From contig JAGQUT010000012.1 of assembly GCA_020438355.1 (NCBI GenBank), forward strand, positions 1 to 54,461: a stretch of 54,461 nucleotides of DNA. Direction: 5' to 3'. The stretch is from Solirubrobacterales bacterium. GTDB taxonomy: Bacteria; Actinomycetota; Thermoleophilia; Solirubrobacterales; 70-9. This document shows, piece after piece, positions 1 to 7,457 of the stretch. Position 1 is the first letter of the stretch; each line of letters starts with the position of its first letter. A program made the translations under genes and the position numbers. The notes beneath the pieces were generated by a model, which was not told the origin of the DNA, searched no databases, and saw nothing but the letters and a program-made list of their open reading frames with translations.

Positions 1-366
1 GTTGTCACCCTTCCAGATAGTCGCTCCGAGGATCATCGAGTAACCGATCAGCCCCCAGATCGACATGTGGATGCCGAGGAAACGCGCGTATTTGCTCTGC
101 TCGACCAGGGCGCAGCCACCACCTCCCCCCGCGCACTGGAAGGGCTCTTCGACGATCAGGGCCTTCCAGGCGATGTAGCCGGCGACCACGAGCCCGATCA
201 GGCAGAGAGTTGCTGCGGTGGTCCGGATGATCCCTTCGCCACGGCTGCCTCCGGTGCGGTATCCCCAGATCGCGAAGCCCAGGGCGACCGCCGCCACCAC
301 GATGAACAGGAGCCCGATCTCGATCGGGATGTCCCGGCTGATGATGTACCTCTGGTCGTCGAGCAT
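1..366 (-). CDS. VKOR-family thiol oxidoreductase, C-terminus beyond left edge (second of a tandem pair)
   Basis: Reading leftwards from an ATG at 366, the frame is open to the window edge (122 codons). It shows one or two N-terminal membrane helices, then a loop with the Cys-Ala-(Gly)5-Cys pair typical of bacterial VKOR, followed by a second helix (MSIWGLIGYSMIL). Known VKOR homologues reoxidise DsbA-like proteins using quinone; the CxxC catalytic pair expected in the last helices lies outside the window. It starts 12 nt after the stop of the neighbouring VKOR (379-972) and is its close paralogue, so the two probably form one transcript with ecm. Function is inferred from family; the truncation is due to the window edge. 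Confidence 0.85.
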   Translation of the reverse strand, partial: MLDDQRYIISRDIPIEIGLLFIVVAAVALGFAIWGYRTGGSRGEGIIRTTAATLCLIGLVVAGYIAWKALIVEEPFQCAGGGGGCALVEQSKYARFLGIHMSIWGLIGYSMILGATIWKGDN

Positions 367-378
367 CGGCCTGCGAGC

Positions 379-972
379 CTACACGGGCCGGGCGTCCGGT
401 TCCTCGCTCGCGGTCGTTCGGTCATCAGGATCGCGCGTGCCGTAGAAGACGATCAAACGGCAGGTATTGACGACGAACAGCATCGTCATTGCGGTGGCTG
501 AGGCGACGCACCACTGGCAGATCGCCAGGATCTCCCAGAGCTCCAGATAAGTCAGGTACAGGCTGAACCCGAAGCCGAAGAGTGAAAGAAAGAACGCCGC
601 CATGCGGGCGTTGTCTCCCCGCCACGCCGTGGCGAAAAGGATCATGGAGTATCCGACTACCCCGAGGACCGACACATGAACGCCCTGGATCCTCGAATAG
701 CTGCTGTGCTCGACGGCGGCGCAGCCACCGCCTCCTCCGACGCACTGCGGAATCTGGTTCAGGACCTCGACCGAAACCACGACGTAAGTGGCGACTCCCA
801 GTCCCGCGAGACCGAGAATCGCTGCGGTCATTCGAAGTATGCGTTCGCCGCCTTCGAGGCCGCGGCGGATGCCCCAGATTGCGCCGATCGTGCCGATCAG
901 CAGCAGTACCAGAAGCACCCCGAAGAGCACCGCCGGTATGCCGTGGGTCAGCAGATGGAGCTGATCACCCAC
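379..972 (-). CDS. VKOR-family thiol-disulfide oxidoreductase, membrane protein
   Basis: 197-aa integral membrane protein with about four or five hydrophobic segments. The two cysteine pairs of bacterial vitamin-K-epoxide-reductase homologues are visible: C77/C84 in a Gly-rich loop and C152-Q-W-C155 in a late helix. The family passes electrons from a periplasmic DsbA-like oxidase to quinone and so drives disulfide formation in secreted proteins. The start is GTG at 972, only 10 nt after the ecm stop, so the gene is probably co-transcribed with ecm. A second, similar VKOR follows 12 nt downstream. The charged C-terminal tail (about 25 residues) is cytoplasmic-looking. No fused thioredoxin domain is present, unlike some actinobacterial VKORs. 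Confidence 0.88.
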   Translation of the reverse strand: MGDQLHLLTHGIPAVLFGVLLVLLLIGTIGAIWGIRRGLEGGERILRMTAAILGLAGLGVATYVVVSVEVLNQIPQCVGGGGGCAAVEHSSYSRIQGVHVSVLGVVGYSMILFATAWRGDNARMAAFFLSLFGFGFSLYLTYLELWEILAICQWCVASATAMTMLFVVNTCRLIVFYGTRDPDDRTTASEEPDARPV

Positions 973-982
973 GGCACCTGGC

Positions 983-2980
983 TCATGCAGCAGCCGGTTC
1001 GGATTCCCTGTGGTTGTCAGCCACCAGGTCCACGAACTCGCCCATGATCTCGTTCATGTCGAAGTCCTTTGGTGTGAAGACCCCGGCAACTCCGGCTTCC
1101 TTCAGCCTCGCTGCGTCCTCCGGCGGAATGATCCCGCCCGCCACGACCGGCACGTCGACGCCTTCCTCCTTGAGCAACCGGACGACTTCCGGGATCAACT
1201 CGAGGTGGGAACCGGACAGGATCGAAAGCCCGATCAGGTCGACGTCCTCCTGGACTGCCGACTCGACGATCTGCTCGGGGGTGAGGCGAATGCCCTGATA
1301 GACAACTTCCATCCCCACGTCACGGGCGCGGAGGGCAATCTGTTCCGAGCCATTCGAGTGTCCGTCGAGACCGGGCTTGCCGACCAGCAGACGGATCCGG
1401 TGGCCGATCTGGTCCGAGACCTCGTCCACCCGGGCCCTCACCCCGGCCAGTGATTCGCGGTCGCCGGCCGGTGCGGCTCCGCCAACACCCGTCGGGCCAC
1501 GGTAGGCGCCAAATACCTCACGAAGAGTGGCAGCCCACTCGCCGGTCGTCGCGCCCGCCTTGGCGGCAGCAATCGTGGCCGGCATGATGTTCTCGTCCGT
1601 CCCGGCGACCCGGGCAACCTCGGCCAGGGCTTCGTCAACGGCAGCCTGGTCACGGCTCGAACGCCACTGGTCGAGGGCATCGACCCGTTCCTTCTCGACC
1701 TGCGGATCCGGCTTCATGATGCCGCCGTCAGCGCTGGCTGTCAGCGGTGAATCCTCGGTCTCGGTGTACCGGTTCAGGCCGACCACCGTCTGTTCGCCGT
1801 TCTCGATGCGGGCGAAACGCTCGCGGTGTGATTCGACAAGGCGGGCCTTCATGTACGGGACGGCTTCGACCGCGCCGCCCTTCTCGGCGACGACTGCCAT
1901 CTCGTCACGGGCGCCGGCCATGAATTCGTCGACCAGCCCTTCCATTACGACCGAGCCTTCGAAGATGTCCGGGTATTCGAGCATGTCGGTCTCGAATGCC
2001 AGTACCTGCTGGATGCGGAGGCTCCACTGCTGGTCCCAGGGGCGGGGGAGACCCATCGCCTCGTTCCAGGCGGGCAGCTGGAGGGCCCGGGCGCGAGCGT
2101 CGCGGGCCAGGGTCACGGCCAGGGCTTCCACCACGATGCGCTGGATGTTGTTTTCCGGCTGGGCTTCGGTCAGGCCGAGCGAGTTGACCTGGACCCCGTA
2201 GCGGAACCGCAGCATCTTCTCGTCTGTGACGCCGTAACGCTCCCTGCCGATTTCGGTCCAGAGGCGACCCATCGCCTTGAGCTTCGCGATCTCCTCGATG
2301 AAACGGACACCGGCGTTGACGAAGTAGGAAATACGGCCGAAGACCTTCGGGAAATCCTCGTCGGAAACCTGGCCACGGGCCTTGACTTCGTCCAGGACAG
2401 CGATCGCTGTGGACATCGCGTAGGCGATCTCCTGAACGGGTGTGGCACCGGCCTCCTGCAGGTGGTAGCTGCAGATGTTGATCGGGTTCCAGCTCGGGAT
2501 CTCGTTGACCGTGAAAGCGACCATGTCCGCGATCAGGCGCATCGAGGGTTCCGGCGGGAAGGCGTAGGTACCGCGGGAGAGGTACTCCTTGATGATGTCG
2601 TTCTGGGTGGTGCCCTTGAGCTGGGCCCGGTCGACGCCGGTGTTTTCCGCCGCGGCGACGTAAAGGCCGAGCATCCAGGCGGCGACGGCGTTGATCGTCA
2701 TCGACGTGTTCATGTTGTCGAGCGGGATCTGGTCGAGCAGTGTCTCCATGTCGCCCAGGTTTGCCACGGAGACGCCAACCTTTCCTACCTCGCCCCGCGA
2801 CAGGGCGTGATCGGGGTCGTATCCGGTCTGGGTCGGAAGGTCGAATGCGATCGAGAGTCCGGTCTGGCCCTTGGCCAGGTTGCTCCGGTAAAGCTCGTTC
2901 GATCGCCGGGCATCGGAGTGGCCCGCGTAGGTGCGCATCACCCAGGGGCGATCGCGGTCGGGCAGGCGGTGGTCGCTCAT
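983..2980 (-). CDS. ecm: Ethylmalonyl-CoA mutase (coenzyme B12-dependent)
   Basis: 665 aa: an N-terminal TIM-barrel substrate domain (about 10-500) and a C-terminal B12-binding domain (about 525-650). Ecm-like features include WVMRTYAGHS near the N-terminus, NMNTSMTINA, GTTQNDIIKEYLSRGTY and PAWNEAMGLPRPWDQQWS. The B12 site reads GKPGLDGHSNGSEQIA; the family motif is DxHxxG, seen here as DGHSNG. These read more like R. sphaeroides Ecm than methylmalonyl-CoA mutase, whose core reads differently. Ecm converts (2R)-ethylmalonyl-CoA to methylsuccinyl-CoA in the ethylmalonyl-CoA pathway. Start ATG at 2980. Ccr, the preceding carboxylating enzyme, lies about 1.3 kb away on the same strand. Assignment to Ecm rather than a related mutase is strong but based on recalled family sequence. 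Confidence 0.92.
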   Translation of the reverse strand: MSDHRLPDRDRPWVMRTYAGHSDARRSNELYRSNLAKGQTGLSIAFDLPTQTGYDPDHALSRGEVGKVGVSVANLGDMETLLDQIPLDNMNTSMTINAVAAWMLGLYVAAAENTGVDRAQLKGTTQNDIIKEYLSRGTYAFPPEPSMRLIADMVAFTVNEIPSWNPINICSYHLQEAGATPVQEIAYAMSTAIAVLDEVKARGQVSDEDFPKVFGRISYFVNAGVRFIEEIAKLKAMGRLWTEIGRERYGVTDEKMLRFRYGVQVNSLGLTEAQPENNIQRIVVEALAVTLARDARARALQLPAWNEAMGLPRPWDQQWSLRIQQVLAFETDMLEYPDIFEGSVVMEGLVDEFMAGARDEMAVVAEKGGAVEAVPYMKARLVESHRERFARIENGEQTVVGLNRYTETEDSPLTASADGGIMKPDPQVEKERVDALDQWRSSRDQAAVDEALAEVARVAGTDENIMPATIAAAKAGATTGEWAATLREVFGAYRGPTGVGGAAPAGDRESLAGVRARVDEVSDQIGHRIRLLVGKPGLDGHSNGSEQIALRARDVGMEVVYQGIRLTPEQIVESAVQEDVDLIGLSILSGSHLELIPEVVRLLKEEGVDVPVVAGGIIPPEDAARLKEAGVAGVFTPKDFDMNEIMGEFVDLVADNHRESEPAAA

Positions 2981-3108
2981 GATGCCGATTCTACCGGCGA
3001 GTCAGCTGATCTGGACCCCGGGAGCAGAGTGTGAATGCGTCACGCAGCATTTGGAACAAGGTCACGGGTCCGCACCCTTCACGCAGTTGGTGTGTTTAGG
3101 CTTTTCAT

Positions 3109-3813
3109 ATGCGTTCCCTCATCAAGAACCCCCTCCTGAAGGCGGCCGTCGCCGTCCTGTCGATTGGCGCCATGGCATTCGCTGCCACTGCCGCTGCCAA
3201 CACGATCACGATCTACCGCAACAATCTCGACACCGTGGACGCCCGGTCCCAGATTCACCAGATGGCGCCCAACGCGAAGTGTGAGCGGGGCGGGTCGCCC
3301 AAGGCCTTCCGGTTCAGGCTCGGTCCGAAGGCCAGGGAGTGCTTCTACCGGGTGCCGATGGTTGGTCAGAACATGCAGGTCACCGGTATCGCCCGTATCT
3401 TCAAGTCGACCCCGCGGAAGGTGCTCAAGCGTGCCTACGCCGGCGTCAGCCTCCGCCAGGCCAGGGATGGCAGCCGCTACCAGCTCGTCGTCTGGCCCCA
3501 CACCCGTCGCTACGGGCTTCGCAAGGTCCAGCCTTCGGGCGCGATCGACAACTTCGGCAGCCGCAAGGCGGGCAACATCGTGCGTGGGCCGGGCCTCGCC
3601 AACCGCATCACCCTGAGGGCCTTCAACGGTCCGAACGGCGGTGCCCAGATCGTCGGCTTCGTCAACGGCAAGAAGGTTGCTGCGGCCCGTGACGACCAGG
3701 GCAACTCGCTGGTCGGCCGAGACACCAGCTTCTCGATCGGCTCGAAGCAGAGCGCTCGCGGCGCGATTGGCTCCTTCGTCGACATCCGCGTAGCAATCCC
3801 GGACCCCTACTAA
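3109..3813 (+). CDS. Secreted protein of unknown function
   Basis: 234 aa with a clear Sec signal peptide (MRSLIKNPLLK, a hydrophobic core, then AATAAA, cleavage near residue 30). The mature part is basic, has two cysteines that could form a disulfide (in the NAKCER and RECFYR regions), and looks beta-rich, perhaps a jelly-roll or lectin-like fold. No catalytic motif is recognised. It is a single gene, with a minus-strand operon on each side. The upstream region 2981-3108 separates it from divergent ecm. The fold suggestion is a guess; secretion is well supported. Confidence 0.75.
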   Translation: MRSLIKNPLLKAAVAVLSIGAMAFAATAAANTITIYRNNLDTVDARSQIHQMAPNAKCERGGSPKAFRFRLGPKARECFYRVPMVGQNMQVTGIARIFKSTPRKVLKRAYAGVSLRQARDGSRYQLVVWPHTRRYGLRKVQPSGAIDNFGSRKAGNIVRGPGLANRITLRAFNGPNGGAQIVGFVNGKKVAAARDDQGNSLVGRDTSFSIGSKQSARGAIGSFVDIRVAIPDPY

Positions 3814-3939
3814 CAGGAGTCGGCACCGGCGCTGCCGGGCCTCCCAGTTCAACCCGCCCGCCCATAGATTGCATTGACGGTTGGGCGGGCTCTGGTCGAG
3901 GTTGAACGAAGCAGGCCAGGGTTGGCGTGCAACGAAAAA

Positions 3940-3959
3940 GGGCCCCTTTGAGGGGGCCC
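3940..3959 (-). terminator. Rho-independent terminator for the 3983-4279 gene (and probably ccr)
   Basis: A 7-bp GC stem (GGGCCCC/GGGGCCC) with a 6-nt loop. On the minus strand it is followed by a run of five T (complement of 3935-3939). It sits 23 nt past the stop of the minus-strand gene ending at 3983, so it should end the ccr-monooxygenase transcript. Confidence 0.85.
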
Positions 3960-3982
3960 CATTTCGGTTAATTCCTTGGTCG

Positions 3983-4279
3983 TTAGCTGGAGGCTATGAC
4001 TTCGGAGCACCAGACGGGAAGGAGCGGCTTGTCGTAGAGATCGATGACCGTCTCCCGGATCTCCGAGACCTGTGGCGAGTGCCACCAGGCTTCGAAGTCG
4101 GACTTCTTTTCCCAGCGGGTGATCTGCCGGAAAAGAAGCGGATCTTCATCCGAGCGGTAGATCTCCCAGCTGGTCGCACCGAACTCGGAAGCCATCGCCG
4201 CAGCGGGCTCCCATCGGTCGATCCAGCGCTGCGACCTGAATGGCGTCACATGCCAGCTGATCTCGGAGATGTAGCTCAT
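3983..4279 (-). CDS. Antibiotic-biosynthesis-monooxygenase (ABM)-like dimeric alpha/beta-barrel protein
   Basis: 98 aa, compact and soluble, with the pattern of a ferredoxin-like dimeric alpha/beta barrel: an N-terminal beta strand, a central helix containing EPAAAMASEFGAT, a strand with LLFRQITRWEKKSDFEAWW, and a conserved-looking final Trp/Cys strand. The 'W.KKSDFEAWWHSP' stretch is the usual signature of small ABM proteins. It lies 29 nt downstream of ccr on the same strand and is followed by a strong terminator. Substrate unknown; a role linked to ccr is only suggested by position. Confidence 0.65.
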   Translation of the reverse strand: MSYISEISWHVTPFRSQRWIDRWEPAAAMASEFGATSWEIYRSDEDPLLFRQITRWEKKSDFEAWWHSPQVSEIRETVIDLYDKPLLPVWCSEVIASS

Positions 4280-4308
4280 CGGTCTTCCTTCTTCCCTTGT
4301 TTTGAGTC

Positions 4309-5568
4309 CTAGGCTCCGACTTCGGCCCGGATTGCGCCCGGACCTTCCTCTTCGCGGCCTTCATCCTCGCTCTCGGCACCGACCAGGATGGCGATCTTGC
4401 CGAGATGGCGATTCTCGTGAAGCATCTGGTGTGCCTCCGGAACGCCGTCGAACTCCATGGTCTTCCACAGCACCGGCTGGACCTTGCCTTCGGCCATCAG
4501 CTGGTTCGCCTTCATGCACTCGTAAGCGTTGGCGAAGTGGGAACCGAGGATTTCCTTCTGGCGCATCCAGAGGTGGCGCACGTCGAAGTCGAGCGTGTAC
4601 CCGGAGGTTGCGCCGCAGATCACGACCTTGCCGAACGGCTTGACGACGAAGACCGAAGCGGGGAAAGTGGCCTGGCCGACGTGTTCGAACACGACGTCGG
4701 GCGAATCACCGAGGATCGACTTGACCTTCTTGGCGAAACCGACAGAGGCCTTGAAACGGGCCTTTTCCTCTTCGGGGGTCTCGTTTCCGGTCCGCATCAT
4801 GTCCTTGAACTCGTTGCGGTTGATGTAGTCGACCGCGCCGAGCTGCTTGACCAGCTCGCCCTTCTCGTCAGACGAAACGATGCCAACGGCGTTGGCTCCG
4901 GCAGCCTTGCAGAGCTGGACGGCGAACACGCCAAGTCCACCCGCTGCGCCCCAGATCAGGACGTTGTGTCCGGCCTGGATCTTCGCCCGGTTCATCAGCA
5001 TCCGGTAGGCGGTGAAGTAGGTGAGACCGTAGGAGCTGGCTTCCGCCCATGAGAGGTTCTTCGGACGCGGCAGCAGCTGCTGGGCCTGGACCTTGGTGAA
5101 CTGGGCGAAAGAGCCCCAGGTGGTCTCGTAACCCCAGATCTTCTGGCTGGGCGCAGCCATCGGGTCGAGGCCGTGGACCTCGACATCCTCGTATGAGGCC
5201 TGGTTGCAGTGGACGACGACTTCGTCGCCGACCTTCCAGCGGGTCACGCCCTCGCCGACCTTCCAGACGATGCCGGATGCGTCGGAGCCACCGATGTGAT
5301 GGCCGTACTCGGGGTGGTCGCCGTAGGGGAAGACCGAAACGGGCTCAGCGAGGCCGGCCCAGACGTTGTTGAAGTTGACGCCAGCAGCCATTACTCGGAC
5401 GATCACCTCGAAAGCTCCGGGCTCCGGAGTCTCGATGTCCTCAAGCTGGAACGCCTTGTTCGGCTCGTTGCCCTCTGTTTCGGGGCGGATGACCCAGGCG
5501 GCCATCTTCTCGGGCAGCTCTCCCGGCTGCACGTCAAGCTTGCTCACTTCAGCGAGGTCAGGGGACAC
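4309..5568 (-). CDS. ccr: Crotonyl-CoA carboxylase/reductase
   Basis: 419 aa from a GTG start at 5568, preceded by GAGAGGAG 4 nt upstream. A longer reading from a TTG at 5652 has no ribosome-binding site. It is a medium-chain dehydrogenase/reductase fold with a Rossmann stretch around IWGAAGGLGVFA. Ccr signatures include VNFNNVWAGL, HHIGGSDASGIVWKVG, IWGYET..GSFAQF, FEHVGQATFPASVFV and GSHFANAYE. The Asn, Glu (GYET) and His (GSHF) that bind CO2 in characterised Ccr enzymes are present. The reaction is crotonyl-CoA + CO2 + NADPH to (2S)-ethylmalonyl-CoA, feeding Ecm after epimerisation. It diverges from the metal transporter operon at 5722. Confidence 0.93.
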   Translation of the reverse strand: MSPDLAEVSKLDVQPGELPEKMAAWVIRPETEGNEPNKAFQLEDIETPEPGAFEVIVRVMAAGVNFNNVWAGLAEPVSVFPYGDHPEYGHHIGGSDASGIVWKVGEGVTRWKVGDEVVVHCNQASYEDVEVHGLDPMAAPSQKIWGYETTWGSFAQFTKVQAQQLLPRPKNLSWAEASSYGLTYFTAYRMLMNRAKIQAGHNVLIWGAAGGLGVFAVQLCKAAGANAVGIVSSDEKGELVKQLGAVDYINRNEFKDMMRTGNETPEEEKARFKASVGFAKKVKSILGDSPDVVFEHVGQATFPASVFVVKPFGKVVICGATSGYTLDFDVRHLWMRQKEILGSHFANAYECMKANQLMAEGKVQPVLWKTMEFDGVPEAHQMLHENRHLGKIAILVGAESEDEGREEEGPGAIRAEVGA

Positions 5569-5653
5569 ATCGCTCCTCTCAGGTTTCGATAGGGGACCGG
5601 GAAGTTCGGGAGCATCGTACAAAGGGCCAGTCCCAGACGGAGGTTTAGGCAAG

Positions 5654-5674
5654 ACTCAAAAATTGTTATCAAGT
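5654..5674. promoter_or_regulatory. AT-rich imperfect palindrome between ccr and the metal importer (possible operator)
   Basis: A 21-bp element with outer arms ACT/AGT and inner matches (12 of 20 arm positions symmetric), strikingly AT-rich in this GC-rich sequence. It lies 47 nt upstream of the substrate-binding-protein start and upstream of ccr. Metal ABC operons are commonly controlled by DtxR/MntR/Zur-type repressors binding such elements, but this sequence does not match a consensus I can name. Low certainty. Confidence 0.3.
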
Positions 5675-5721
5675 TGGTAGGCTGGTTTTGTCGTCCGATG
5701 TGAAACCTCCGAATCCGGAAG

Positions 5722-6675
5722 ATGCTCTCGAGAACCCTTACAGCCACCCTTGTAGCCCTCCTGGCGATGCTCGCCATCGTTGGCTGCGGGGCGGCCGGAG
5801 AGAAGATCGGAACCGACGCCACTAATGACGCCGAAGTTCGCGTCACCACCACCACCAACTTCATTACCGACATCGTCGGCGAGGTCGGAGGAGAGAGGGT
5901 GGCGATCGACGGGCTTCTCGGGCCCGGAGTGGACCCGCACCTGTACAAAGCCAGTGCCGGCGACGTGACCCGGCTGCGGGAAGCCGACATCGTCTTCTAC
6001 AACGGTCTCTACCTGGAAGCCAAGATGCAGGACGTCTTCGAGGAGATCAACGAAGACAAACCGGTCGTGGCGGTCAGTGACGGGATGCCGCGCGAGCAAC
6101 TGCTGTCTCCCCCGGCGGGAGCGGCTCCGGAGGAGGAGTACGACCCCCACGTCTGGTTCAACGTTGACCTCTGGAAGCACGCGGTCGAATCGGTCAGGGA
6201 CGGGCTGATCGAGGTCGATCCGGAAGGTGAGGCCACCTACAGGCGAAACGCGGCCGCTTACCTCAGGAAACTGGACAGGCTGGACCGGGAGACGGAGCGC
6301 AAGATCGCCTCTATCCCCGAGCAGCGCAGGGTCCTGGTCACCTCCCACGATGCTTTTCGCTATCTCGGTGATCGTTACGGCATCGACGTAGCGGCGATCC
6401 AGGGAATCTCCACCGCCGGCGAAGCCACGACAGAAGACATCGAGCGGGTCGCCGCGTTGATCGCGGACCGTGGCGTGAAGGCGGTCTTCATCGAGTCGAG
6501 TGTGCCTCCCCAGACGATCGAGGCCGTTCTGGCCTCTGCCGCCGAGCAGGGCGGGGACGCCGTTGTCGGCGGTGAACTCTTCTCGGACGCGGCCGGGGAG
6601 CAGGGGACCAGAGAGGGCACCTACATCGGAATGGTCGAAAGCAACGTGAACAACCTCGTCGAAGGTCTGAAATGA
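5722..6675 (+). CDS. Metal ABC transporter substrate-binding lipoprotein (Mn/Zn/Fe, TroA/ZnuA family)
   Basis: 317 aa; lipoprotein signal with lipobox LAIVGC (C22). Cluster A-I metal-binding protein with ligands H73 (GVDPHLY), H143 (YDPHVW), H209 (TSHDAF) and D289 (LFSDA). The three-His-one-Asp set matches TroA-type proteins, which bind Zn or Mn; the His at 209 replaces the Glu found in strictly Mn-type PsaA/MntC. It ends with GTYIGMVESNVNNLVEGL, typical of the family. No His-rich loop is present. It is the first gene of a four-gene operon and its stop overlaps the ATPase start. The metal cannot be fixed from sequence alone. Confidence 0.92.
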   Translation: MLSRTLTATLVALLAMLAIVGCGAAGEKIGTDATNDAEVRVTTTTNFITDIVGEVGGERVAIDGLLGPGVDPHLYKASAGDVTRLREADIVFYNGLYLEAKMQDVFEEINEDKPVVAVSDGMPREQLLSPPAGAAPEEEYDPHVWFNVDLWKHAVESVRDGLIEVDPEGEATYRRNAAAYLRKLDRLDRETERKIASIPEQRRVLVTSHDAFRYLGDRYGIDVAAIQGISTAGEATTEDIERVAALIADRGVKAVFIESSVPPQTIEAVLASAAEQGGDAVVGGELFSDAAGEQGTREGTYIGMVESNVNNLVEGLK

Positions 6676-7457
6676 GTACGGAAACCGATCCGGTTGCCTC
6701 GCCCGGCCAGGCGCCCGCCCTGGAAGTGGAGAGACTCACGGTTTCCTACTCTTCGCGCCCGGTTTTGTGGGACGTCGACGCCCGGATCCCGGCGGGCCGG
6801 CTGGCGGCGGTCGTGGGACCAAACGGAGCTGGCAAGTCAACCCTTCTGAAGGCCGTCGTCGGTCTGCAGGGAGTGGACACCGGCCGGATCACGGTGGAGG
6901 GATTCCCGGCGTCATCGGCGCTGGATCGGATCGCTTACGTCCCCCAGAGGGACGAGGTCGACTGGGACTTCCCCATCACCGTCGAGGAGGTCGTCGAGAT
7001 GGGCCGGTACCGGTCAACCGGCTGGATCCGGAGGCTACGGGCCGAGGACCGCGACATCGTTGCCGACTCGATCGACCGGGTCGGCATGACTCCCTTCCGC
7101 AAACGTCAGATCGGTGAACTCTCAGGCGGACAGAGGCAGCGCGTATTCATCGCAAGGGCACTGAGCCAGCAGGCACCGGTGATGCTGCTCGACGAACCCT
7201 TCGCCGGTGTTGACGCCAGAACTGAATCGGCCCTGCTGGACCTGCTGGCTGGTTTCCGGGACGAAGGGCGCACGGTGATCGTCGTCCACCACGACATCGC
7301 CACCGTTCGCGCGAGGTTCGACTGGGCCCTCCTGCTGAACGTCCGGACAGTGGCCTGCGGTCCGGTTGCCGAGTCACTCTCCGACCGGAATCTCCGCCGG
7401 GCCTATGGAGGGGTGAGCGGGGAAGGTGACCCGGAGGGCGCGACGTGGATTGGCTGA
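6672..7457 (+). CDS. Metal ABC transporter ATP-binding protein
   Basis: 261 aa ABC ATPase. Walker A GPNGAGKST (49-57), a Q-loop at PQRDEVDWDFPITVEEVV typical of Mn/Zn importers, signature LSGGQRQR (from 150), Walker B VMLLDEP (170-176) and an H-loop in VVHHD. It starts in a 4-nt overlap with the upstream binding-protein gene and overlaps the following permease by 13 nt. It powers import of the divalent metal delivered by the lipoprotein. Confidence 0.95.
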   Translation: MSTETDPVASPGQAPALEVERLTVSYSSRPVLWDVDARIPAGRLAAVVGPNGAGKSTLLKAVVGLQGVDTGRITVEGFPASSALDRIAYVPQRDEVDWDFPITVEEVVEMGRYRSTGWIRRLRAEDRDIVADSIDRVGMTPFRKRQIGELSGGQRQRVFIARALSQQAPVMLLDEPFAGVDARTESALLDLLAGFRDEGRTVIVVHHDIATVRARFDWALLLNVRTVACGPVAESLSDRNLRRAYGGVSGEGDPEGATWIG

